In this document: piece after piece, positions 31,615 to 42,000 of the stretch
Numbering within the stretch: position 1 is the first letter of the stretch
Layout of the letters: each line of letters begins with the position of its first letter
NCBI RefSeq assembly: GCF_001680005.1
Contig: NC_033566.1
Span: 310,001-374,000, forward strand
DNA length: 64,000 nt
Direction of reading: 5' to 3'
Source: Plasmodium coatneyi
Taxonomy: Eukaryota > Apicomplexa > Aconoidasida > Haemosporida > Plasmodiidae
The notes under the pieces: generated by a model
Databases searched by the model: none
Told to the model about the DNA's origin: nothing
The model's input: the letters and a program-made list of their open reading frames with translations, nothing else
Program-made: the position numbers and the translations under genes

Positions 31615-31976
31615 ATGTGGTGTATGCGCTGTTGTGAGTGTCTCAGTAGCTTTGTTTAGCTCCACATCTCGCTATATACACCTTTCGAACTACCTTTTTG
31701 GCAGTATTCATAATTTTTTTTTTTGTTTTCTTATACCTCCCATGTGGTCCTATTTCTACAGATCCCAGGTGTCATTTCTTCGCACCTTTGCCTCAATTCT
31801 CTGGTGCCCCTTCACCGCCACATCGCCCCTTTTTTTTTGTCCATTTTTTGAAAATGCTTTTTTCTGAAAAATTGTCTAAACATTTTTCAAGCCCCCCATC
31901 ATGGGGATTCCTCTGCACATAATTTTGTTCTTCCAGCCCCAGGTCCCTAAATCCTAAAAGCTGACAGCTCAAAACT
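31615..31976. other. 3' flank of PRP16
   Basis: T-rich sequence with no coding signal between the PRP16 stop and the start of the telomere-like array. The junction with the array, about 31.95-31.98 kb, is the left edge of the accessory insertion. Confidence 0.4.
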
Positions 31977-32362
31977 AAACCCTGAACCGTGAACCCTAAA
32001 TCCCTAAAACCTAAACCCTTAACCTTAAAACCTTAATTCCTAAACCCTAAAAACCAAATTCTATAGCCCAAAACCTAAAACCAAAATCCAAAACCCCAAA
32101 CCCTAAAACCCTGAACCCTCAACCCTGAACCCTAAACCCTAAACCCTGAACCCTAAAACCCTGAACCCTCAACCCTAAACCCTAAACCCTGAACCCTAAA
32201 CCCTGAACCCTAAACCCAAACCCTAAAACCAAAATCCTAAACCCCAAACCCTAAACCCTGAACCCTAAAACCTAAACCCCAAACCCTAAACCCTAAAACC
32301 TAAACCCCAAACCCTAAACGTTCGAAACCTAAAGTCTGAATATTAAGCCATGAACCCTAAAG
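31977..32362. repeat. interstitial telomere-like repeat array
   Basis: About 385 bases built from degenerate copies of AACCCTAA and AACCCTGA, most regular at 32094-32330. Plasmodium telomeres are GGGTT(T/C)A, so the top strand here is the C-rich strand. Variants include an added A (AAACCCTAAAA) and CCCC or CTC changes, so this is an old, diverged tract. The orientation is that of a left chromosome end, with the KIR-like gene on the chromosome-internal side. Single-copy conserved genes flank it on both sides, so it is interstitial. Internal telomere-like tracts next to variant-antigen genes are known in P. knowlesi. Confidence 0.95.
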
Positions 32363-33156
32363 GTATATATAATTTACAATATACATATTAGAAACGAAGG
32401 ATTTAAAAAAAAGGAAGAAGGGTCTACTATTCTGCGGAGGTTATAGATGGGAGAAAGTAGGGGCTGGTGGGCTTGTGCAACGGAAAAGGTATTATTCTTA
32501 TGAAGGTACACATATATTTACCTTAAACATATGGTGCATACCATATATATTACATTATATTCTGTTCCATTTATTTTATGGTTCCACACACTGTCCGTTG
32601 AATACGAATGAATGTGCACGTCCAAATGTGTAGGGAATGAAGAAGGAACAATAAATTATATCTATGAACTGCTTAATACACCTGTTGATCATTTTTCATA
32701 ACCTCCTTTTACACCACTATGGAAACATAAATAGGGAAGGTGCAAGGAAGGGAATTTATGTTATAGGAAGTTACGCTTCCATGGGCGACATAATTGTAGA
32801 GGAAGGTACTCAAAATCATATAGTGTTCTGAAGAAGCAAGTATAAACAAGGATAATTACAATCCAATAATATAACGCATGGATGAAAGGAGAAAAGTGTG
32901 TATGCAGGAAGAAGATTTTGATGATTGTTCGCACTTTATTCCTATTATGTATAAGGGTTTCATGTATGTATAGTGTGTGCTTCTGTTACTTTAAAGGTTG
33001 AGCAGTGCATGAAATTGGAAGAAATGGGAGCCTAATGGGCGTATATAATTACTATCTGATGCAGGCATCTCTCACATATATATATTCAATTGGAACAAAT
33101 AAGGAATGCATTTTAGTATAGTTTCCATATAAGCAGGAGTATATGTGTGAAGCATA
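32363..33156. other. spacer between telomere-like array and KIR-like gene
   Basis: About 0.8 kb, more AT-rich than the housekeeping flanks, with no supported exon. It should contain the upstream region of the KIR-like gene. No conserved promoter motif can be named. Confidence 0.4.
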
Positions 33157-35843
33157 ATGGGATGGGTAAGTGTACTATGCACTATTCGCTGTTCCAGGTG
33201 AACATATGGATGTTGTACATGTAATTTCTTATGCATAATTCAACAGAAGGTAGGAATAAGTATATATATACCTTATCATTGCAACTTATAGGAGAGACAG
33301 AGACCTGTTCTATATTCAGAATGGGTATATGATATGCTAAGAGAGGGTAACGGCCCCATAGGCACCAGTGGACTGCTCATGCAGTTGCAGAAGGAGTTAA
33401 GTGCATATAATAGTGTTCAGGTAGATATTTTTGACATTGTGAAGGCATGCTCTTATGTATCTAAAGTAAGAAAACAATATTCTGGGGACAGTGCAATTTG
33501 CCCTTTCTTCCGTTATTGGCTGTGGAAAGTGTTATCTGACAGACTAGTGAATGGTTCTGTCGCAAATGTTATGAATATAATTTACGCAGAATGGGCGAAA
33601 GAGGACTCAAGGGACAGTTGTAAAGTGGAGGGCTCTCATGATGAAGGAGGTATTTTCTATAGTAAGAAGAGTGAATTTGAATTCAAGCAGGACTTAAATC
33701 CAAATGAACAACAATTAAAAAAGTACTACCAATCTTGCGATGGGGATTATCATAAACAAACAGGCCGTGACACTCCCCCAACTGTTCCTTCTGCCTCTAA
33801 TGTGGCGGAATATTGTGGTAACAATTGGGATAGTCCTACCGCTGAATCGTACTGTAAGAAATTTAAGGAAGTATATGGAATTTACTGTAAGGGATGGGAA
33901 TCGTCAAAATTAGAATGTGAGTGGAAACCTTCCGCAGAACTTTTCGCTGGTAGCCCAAGACCAGGTTCTACAAGTACCTGGAATCCGGGTTCCTCTGGAC
34001 ACGGTTCTGCTGGTGAGGTAAGTGCAATCAATGGTGTTTTTAGTGTGATGCTCAGTGGTTTGTGGTGTGATGTATGCAGGAAAAGAAGGAAAAGAAGGAA
34101 AAGAAGAGCACTGAGCACGTGGCTACTTTTTCTCTCTGCTGTGCGTACATGAATGCATTGATGTGTGTGTTTCGCCATGAATTCAAATGAAACAAATTCA
34201 TGTGTGTCTACATGTAATATTTCATTCATTTTATAGTGACATTCATCGTATAGTGAAAATGTAAAGGCGGAACCCTTTTTTTTTTTTAATTGCATCTGCA
34301 GGATCCGGATGATTTACCTTCGATGAAAATGTATAAGAAGTTTAATCAAGCTACTTACTCCCGCAATGATACGTCACAGAGCACCACAGCGCGGAATGAA
34401 CTGGAAACACTCCTAAATAATAGTGGTAAGGCGAATTCTATTATGGGAGCTTGGTCCTGCGCAGCAGACATGGGGACGTCTGAGCCCCTATATACGGACC
34501 GCTGCAATTTTTTATTTTTTTGGATTGGAAGTCAATTACCGGACAGCATAAGAGATGATTCATTCTTTAACATTATAGAAAAAATTTTTACTGCATTGTT
34601 TAAAATTCATGCGGGGGGCAAATGTCCCCTTGAGTATCATAACAGCATTGATAGAAGTATTTTTAGTGCTGAAAAAAAAGTGTATGATTATTATCACGAC
34701 AGCAGTAAGATAGGACAGAAGTTATTAACGGATCTGGGTGATACTGAGGTCACATATTGTTCACGTGTAAAGGAAGCTGCGGAAGCTTATAAGAGAGTGC
34801 TGGAACACTGTGGCACTAATCGTAGTCATAAGTATTGTTTAGAATTTGAAAGAGTGTATAAGAATTGCAACCCGCAGGAACTGTGGAAACAGAAGTGCAA
34901 TTTAATGCCTGAAAAAGAACCTGAGTTAAGGGTGCAGGAGCATTCTAAAGACAAATCAGTAACCGCTCCAATCGTATCTTCCATCGTCGCCACAATAGGA
35001 GTACCTGCACTGGCATACTTTTTTTACAAGGTAAGTAAAACCAAACAATCTTCCTTCCACCTATCACAACCCTAATAACCTTCCTTCCACCTACCACCAC
35101 TAACAACCTTCCTTCCACCTACCACCACTAACAACCTTCCTTCCACCTACCACCACTAACAACCTTCCTTCCACCTACCACCACTAACAACCTTCCTTCC
35201 ACCTACCACCACTAACAACCTTCCTTCCACCTACCACCACTAACAACCTTCCTTCCACCTACCACCCCTAATACCACCTTCCTTCCACGTACCACCACCA
35301 CCCTACCACCTAACAACCCACCTACCAACACTAACAACCTTCCACCCACCTACCAACACTAACAACCTTCCACCCACCTACCAACACTAACAACCTTCCA
35401 CCCACCTACCACCTAACACAACCTTCCTCTTCCCTCCATCATAATACCCCTAAAGTGCACCCCCCCGTGCACATTTCCTTCAAAAATCTTCCTCCATTAT
35501 AACACCCCTAACAACCTTCCTTCCACCAACCACCTACCACCAACCACCTACCACCTACCACCTACCACCTACCACCTACCACCCCTTTCTTTTTTTTTTT
35601 TTTTTTTAGTATAAGCCATTCTTTCTTAATAAACGTAACAACTCTGGAAGTAATAGAAAAAGAAGATCTACGAGGAACACCTTCGACGCACTCACAGAAG
35701 ACACGTTAACAGAATTCTCCACACTTGGTTCGACGATAGGTTCTATGGACGAAACTACTGTATATGGTGGTAGGCCAACACCCAGAGGAAGGAACAATAG
35801 AAGAGAAGAAAACAGAAGGAACATTAGTTATAAACGTATGTAA
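33157..35843 (+). CDS. PIR-superfamily variant antigen, KIR-like, with two PIR-type domains
   Basis: Four exons: 33157-33165 (nine bases, Met-Gly-Trp), 33292-34017, 34302-35030 and 35610-35843. Each join keeps phase 0, giving 565 residues. Exons 2 and 3 each encode a cysteine-rich helical domain of PIR/KIR type. The first has SAICPFFRYWLWKVLSDR and the second CNFLFFWIGSQLPDS. Both continue to a Tyr/Cys-rich end, YCKKFKEVYGIYCKGW and YCLEFERVYKNCNPQ. A Ser/Thr/Gly/Pro linker joins the domains. A hydrophobic segment at about 466-485 (ending LAYFFYK) is the single transmembrane helix. Exon 4 is a basic Thr/Ser/Arg-rich cytoplasmic tail ending NISYKRM, typical of KIR proteins. There is no classical signal peptide, as usual for PIRs. 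The family is exported to, and expected at, the infected red cell surface. The nine-base first exon is the least certain part. Confidence 0.85.
35045..35605. repeat. 28-base minisatellite filling the last KIR intron
   Basis: The intron between exons 3 and 4 is almost wholly C/T/A with nearly no G. Six perfect head-to-tail 28-base units (CCTTCCTTCCACCTACCACC plus eight more bases) span 35079-35246. Three copies of a diverged 28-base form follow at about 35335-35410, then shorter CCACCTA repeats, and a T20 or longer tract directly before the acceptor. This is a strand-asymmetric, non-coding repeat inside a variant-antigen gene. Confidence 0.92.
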
Positions 35844-36431
35844 TGTAACACATTGTGTGGAATGTACCATTAAATGTGATATACCATTAAATGTGAAGTT
35901 CCCTTTTTTTATTTCATTATAAATGGTACAAAAAAGTTCTCCCTAAATTTTTTAATATCATGGAATACTGCTTTTTCCCATGCATTCTACCAGTATTACA
36001 TATGGCCCCCATAATCATTCTATATATATGTATGTGTGCTTATTCGTTCGTTCATTATTATTAAATGTTTATTACTGTTATTATGGAAGTATACATTGTT
36101 CATTCGTATCCATTCTACATTCATTATTATTATGAAGAGTCTTCCGTTCGTTTGCCCTCCACTCGTTTGTTTTTCACTAGTTTGTTTTTCACTAGTTTGT
36201 TTTTCACTAGTTTGTTTTTCACTCGTTCATCTGCTCCGTTGGATAAGAAGGCAGTATGCACTCCCCCCTGTTCTCTGCACACCTTCGCGTGAAACAATAC
36301 CTAACTGCTCTTGTACGGGGGAGGTGTCTACAGTTATGCAAGTGCCTGCTGGAAACTTTCAATGCGATTCGGAATGTGGTTCACCGTGAGGTCTCCAATA
36401 TGGGGGATCACCAAGCGGACCATGAAGCGGA
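35844..36431. other. intergenic, right edge of the KIR cassette
   Basis: About 590 bases between the convergent KIR-like and IF-3-like genes. It is AT-rich with ATT/ATTATT runs and contains the 15-base tandem repeat described separately. No coding exon is supported. Confidence 0.45.
36151..36225. repeat. 15-base tandem repeat, five units
   Basis: Five adjacent 15-base units, four close to TTTGTTTTTCACTAG and a diverged first copy. They lie 300 bases downstream of the KIR-like stop codon and about 200 bases before the conserved IF-3-like gene. The tract may mark the right boundary of the inserted cassette. Confidence 0.85.
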
Positions 36432-37293
36432 TCACCTCGGATATAGCTTGATCAGAATGACGCACCTGCCGTTCTGGACATGCCAAAATGTTTTCTCCAC
36501 GTTTGCAATTTTGGCCAAGTGCCTCATCAGGAAATTCACTCGGACGTTCACGTGTGGGGAACACTTCGCTTCACTTAGGTGCAGCGACAGAGCAGAGTTG
36601 GTAAAGTCATTTTTATCTTTGCATATCGAAGTGGGTCCACCTTCGGAAGTTCTCTCCTCATTTTTTTTATTCATTTTTTTTTTTTCCCCACACTCCTCCC
36701 TTTTGGTTGACCTCGTCGTCGCAGTCGCTGTCTTTCTCACAAATTAAAAGAATGTCTACGGGATTTCCATTTCGCAAAAATTTTTTAATTTTACAAATTT
36801 TTCTTTCCATGTCGGTCATTTCGCAGTTATAGTAGATTTGGATCTTTTCTGTTTTGGCCGATGGGTCTATGTTGTAGTGGGGATTGTTCGTTTGTTTTTT
36901 CTTCTTCAAGTAATGGATGACGACAGGGCCCCTCTCAAACAAGTGCGACTCTGCATCTTTTGGGATTTTCTCTGTTTCGTCATATGGCATAATCTGGGAA
37001 TGGTCTTCGTCTAACTGTGACTCACCATTTGAAGTGTTTACATTGGTCTTTTTTTCAGACGTGTTTCGTCCCACTTGTGTTGTGTCATCATTTGAATATG
37101 TGCTGCCTCCCTGGGCAGAGGTCAGGTAAGACGTATTATTCTTCCCGATAGATTCAACAATCTTCCAACGGTGTATGGATGCACTCCAATTTTGCGAATA
37201 CTTTTTTAGAAAAAATAATTTTATGGCATTTACTATGACATGATGTTGGGTACACATCCTCTCATAATGAGTCGCCTCTTCAAAGGAGCCCAT
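36432..37293 (-). CDS. IF-3 C-terminal-domain-like protein, probably mitochondrial initiation factor
   Basis: Two exons, 37293-36741 and 36616-36432, join in phase 1 (donor GTGAGA) to give 245 residues. The C-terminal 100 residues resemble the IF-3 C-domain: KIQIYYNCEMTDMERKICK, then KKFLRNGNPVDILLIY, NVRVNFLMRHLAKIANV and a terminal GRCVILIKLYPR. In bacterial IF-3 the equivalent blocks are KEIKFRPKID...KLK.A..FL..G..VK, then L..IA.VE and R...ILSPK. IF-3 prevents premature subunit joining and checks initiator tRNA on bacterial-type ribosomes. The usual N-terminal domain is not recognisable; residues 1-130 are polar and Asn/Ser/Glu-rich. The frame stays open upstream of the chosen ATG to an acceptor-like TAG at about 37437, so an upstream exon may add the leader. 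Confidence 0.58.
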
Positions 37294-39006
37294 TCTTCTG
37301 TTGACCCAAAAGGGACCAGTAAAAAAAGTAAGCTTGTTTGCAAAAGGTATGTAGAAATTTGTATAGAACTGATTTGCTGCTCTTGAATTTTGCTTCGGGC
37401 ACAGAATTATTTTTTCATAGGTGAGGAGTAGAGTTGCTATTAAAAGGGGTACGGGGTGCCAATGCGCGGGTTATTTGCTAACACAGGTGTGTGTATGGGG
37501 GGAAAAAATAAAATTACCACTACGCTCATTCAAACCTTTTCAGTTGCCTGTATTGCGCCAAACGGATTGGCAATTTTTGAAAGCAAAAAAGGAGCCACAT
37601 ATGAATCATTACTCGTGGATGGGTTCCCCCGTCTGGCCCATTTCACTTTTGCTACGTCCGCACGTATAATGTTCCACCGCAGGGGAAGCCACGTGTGCAT
37701 ACCTCCATGTGCGCGTTCATTTTGCCCCGAAGGAAAAGGATTATGTAAGATAGCCATGACAAATAGTATTACCGGTTAGACAATTTCGTTTATGCGTGGA
37801 TCTGCACATGCAACCATGCTTAAGTGTGATCCTTTTAAACGGAGTTTTGCGTTAAATGGGATCCACCTCCGTCGTATGGAAAAACTTTTTCCATGCACTG
37901 CATGTTTCTACATTGACCGAAAAAGGGAGCATTTTTTTTTTTTTTTCCATAAAAGGGCTGTTAAAACTTGTCCAGGTGGTATAACATGATAACAAGTTGG
38001 TGGTCGAACGTGTGGAAGCGTCAAAATGGTTTGAAAAAAAAAAAAAAGGGGTATTCATGATTTTCTCCTACGTAATGTGAACAGTGGGGAAGCAAAAAAT
38101 GGCACAAACAGTACAACAAAAAAGGGGGCGGGATTTTTTCTTAAGCTGTTTGCTTGGAAAAATATGGACACATTTATATTTCCAAAAAAATGGGGATTAA
38201 ACATACTTCCCGATGTCCCTTTTTCTTCTTTTTACAAACATACTTATCGTTGGTTTGGTTTACGTCACATTTCACCTTTTCTCGCTTGTCAAATAGGTTT
38301 TTCCCAAGCCAATTAAATTTTTCCACCTGTAAGCACATTTACTTGCCTTGGTTTATACATATGCGAGCACTGCGACCCTTAAACGCCATAACGTACTGTA
38401 CAATTTTTATGTGAGAAAAAAAAAAAAAAAAAAAAAAACAATTGCGCCCACTTTCTCATTATAGTAAAAGGAAAAAAAAAAAAAAAAAAAAAGGCAATAT
38501 CGCACAACATTTTAAAATCCCGATTAATGAAAAGAAGGAATGCTTATTTGAATGCATCATGAGGGTGAATGTTCTCCAGCAATATGTTCCTTCCCTCAAA
38601 GCAGAAACATGCAAAGAAAAGCAGTGCGTGTTCCATGCTTAAGAAGGGTATGCTATATATGTAAATGCGGAACAATTGCTTACATATATGAATGTACATC
38701 CCTGCAAAGGAGAAGGCTAAGTTAAAATGCACAAATGGGGATTGAACAAAATGGGATTTCACGCATATGTTTAACATAACATGCTTCCTTCCGAGAAGTT
38801 GCGTGCTTTTTGAATTTCCCTCCCCACCCACACTTGTTTTCATAATTTGTATTACATAACTCCTCTCCCCTAGTCTTCTTCTCACATGACATATGTTTGT
38901 TTAACCCTTCTTCAATTTTCATACAAATGAGTGAGTAAACAATTTTTTTTTTTTTTTTTTTTTTGTTTTGTGCCTACCCGCCAAGTAACGCAATACACAG
39001 CGAACT
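37294..39006. other. 1.7 kb divergent intergenic region
   Basis: This lies between the IF-3-like start (leftward) and the nucleoporin start (rightward). It contains runs of A at about 38415-38437 and 38470-38491 and T22 at 38943-38964, just before the nucleoporin ATG. A possible upstream exon of the IF-3-like gene may lie at its left edge (about 37294-37437). No other gene is supported. Confidence 0.45.
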
Positions 39007-42000
39007 ATGGATGTAGATGACAATGGCGCAAAGTTCTTTGGTATGAATAAATATGAGAATTATGTAAATCAAAAAAAATCCAAAGAAAATAAAAATGGCA
39101 TTTCGAAGTCCAAGGGGGAGGACATAAATCGCGCCACTGGAGAATACGATCAGATTGATGCACACGAGGACAATGACCAGTCGTACGAAGGATTCGTCAC
39201 CATCTCAGACCAGTCTTCATGTGTGAGCTCCATTTACAAAAACGACTTTTATGATGACGACGATGAGGAAGAGGTGGAGAAAAATGCCAACCGTACCGAT
39301 GAGGACGAAAAGTTTAACTCCGTAAATGGGACCAACCAATCGAGCCCACCGTGTCATCCCCAAGGTAACGCTAAAAATAATTCAGACGACTCCATGTCAG
39401 AGGAGGAATATGCAACTTACATAGATCAAAAGGAAAAGTATGTGAATAAAATTCTCAACAGAGACACCAACAGTTACGAAGACAACGATGATGATTTTTT
39501 GGAATCGCTCGAAAAGTCAGGAAAAAAATTGGGGAAGAAAAACAACTGGAAGAGGCTATTTTCCTTCAGCAAAAATGGCCACGTGGCGGGGAGGGACGAA
39601 AGGAATAAATCATCCGAGCGTAGTGAACCTGTTGAAAAAGCGGCGCGATACGCGGAACCGGACAGTGATCAACCGAAAAGTGCAAGTTGCACGAATGAGA
39701 GTTCGCCAGAGGGAGATCCTCCCGATGGTTATAACGATAACCTCAATGGTGAGAGCTCCGATTTCGCGAGCAAGCTAGACGAATGCAAGGATGGCGTAGA
39801 TGACGTAGATGAGGAAGACGACCTGTACTCCGTCATTAGCGGGTCCGAGGGGGACAACGAAATTTTCCTCGCCACGGAGAGAAGCAACAAAACGTGCATG
39901 GAAGCGTCTAAAGGGGACAACGGGATGAAGCATACCCAACCAACAATCCCTCATCGCCAGGGAAAAGAAATCCACAATGAGGAGGAAAATGAAAAAGGTG
40001 CAGGCTCTGCACGCGCAAAAGCAACTAGGAGGATTAAATTCCAGGACGAAATGGAGCAAAATACTGAAGTTGTTAGAGCGCTGATACAGAATAATAAAAA
40101 GGAAAGGCTGGATAGGAAGAAACAAATTGCTGCCTCCCCCCCCGGGGTGAACACAATTCCCAGCGAACATGACGAAAAAAAGAGACACAGGGAAAAGGAA
40201 AAACATTTTGAAAACAAAAAAAATTACGAATTTAAAAAACTCGTGTCGTCCACTATTAATATGTGCCGCCCGAAAATTAAAGGCGCAAATGATACGGAGG
40301 ATATTCTAAGCAACATGGAAAAAATTTCGAAAATTGTCATACTGGATGAGAGAAGCAGGGGAAGCGGCACGAACGAGGTGGTGGAGGAGGAGGATGAAAG
40401 CACCAACAGTCTCTACGACGATGTAGATAACATCCTGGATGATCGGAAAAAAATGTACATGAAAAAAAAAAATGAATATCTTATGAGCAAGACGAAAAGT
40501 GAGGGATTAACAAATGGTGTGGAGAATGAAAAGGGGCAGCAACAGAGCAGCGGGGGAAGCTTAACCGATGTGCAAAAAGGCACCACTGATAGTGCCGACG
40601 CGAAACCTGCACAAGCAGAACTAACCAATTTTATGTACTACCTAAATCACGACATGATAGAGTTAAATGAAAATGTTTTCAAATTATACCATGGGACGTG
40701 TGATTATACGCATCGGAATTTGTGTGCAAGGAACATCATTAATATTGTGCCCCACCTGAACAACATATATGAAGGTAAAAATTTGAGCTACATAAAGGAT
40801 TCGCCAAATTTTCACGAAGTGTACAAAGTTGTCCCGGAGTGGAAAAACTCCTTCGAGATGCTAAACAAGAAAGCGCAAGAAGACACAGAAGATATGAAAA
40901 ATGTGCTCAAAAGGATCGAGAATATCCAAAATGACTTGGACGAATTGGGGAGAGACCTTACAGAAGATAAAAAAGAATTCGAAAATATCAAATTTGAAAC
41001 CGTACAGCATGAATCGATGATAACAAATTTGGAGAAAAAAAATAAAATGCTCATTAAGGGTGTTTTAAAATTGGATAACATGTCCTTTAAGTTGAAAAAG
41101 ATACATAATATAACTACAAACAATATGACAAATTTTACCATTGTAGAAAATGTGAACAGATTGCTAAAATATATGGATAGCTCTCTCACCGATTATTCGC
41201 AACTCTTCTCAGAGGAGAAAACTATGGACATTCTACGTTTCCAGCCGATAGATAATGTGTATAACTTTCTCACCAACACGGATGATGAGTCCTGCTTCAT
41301 CATGAATCTGCTGAAAGAAGAATTGAAAGAAATGATCCTAGAGAAGAAGGATCAAATGCAAAATATCATAAGGAGGACCATGCTGTATAATGCGTACCAC
41401 ACAAATAGCTACAAGGAACACATCACCAACACGCTAAATAAACAAAGCCTAATGATAAATCGTATTAAATGCAATATCCACTGTAATGTGATGCTACTCT
41501 TCGAAATGTATGAAAAATTTGCAAAAAAAAATATGAAGGTTGTAAAAATTGGGGAAAATCATATAAAAAATTATCTAAATGATGAAACGAAAGAATCTTA
41601 CATAATAAAATGCGCTAATGATAACAAAAAAAATATTTCCAAATATTTTAACAGTATTAATTTTACCCGAAACAAACCAATCATTCATCCTTTCTTTATT
41701 CACTTTTGTTTAAGTGACCATTTTGTTCGTCATTTTATTGCCTTTGTTCTGGATCCTTTATCAGACGAACACCAGAAAAATTTTCTACAGTATTGTTCTG
41801 TGGCCGGTTTTAACTCTCCATTATTTGTTGAAAAAATTGTCAAATTGTACAGACAAGAAGAGCAGTTCACCAAAAGTGACACCTCCTACGACTTTAGGTC
41901 AGCCTACTCCAGAATTAGCCTCCCCGATGTTTCAAACGTTTGTAATAGTGCACACCCTAATCAGCAGTATGAACGATGGAATGAAGAAAATCAGTATTTG

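Noticed and set aside
31977..32362. True chromosome end or telomere of the contig
   Set aside because: Conserved single-copy genes continue on both sides and the heptads are degenerate, so it is interstitial unless the assembly is misjoined.
37421..37779. Overlapping open frames on both strands in the IF-3/nucleoporin gap
   Set aside because: The minus-strand frame ending IANPFGAIQATEKV is intriguing as an upstream IF-3 exon, but the donor (GTTTGA) is weak and the phase does not fit the downstream acceptor.
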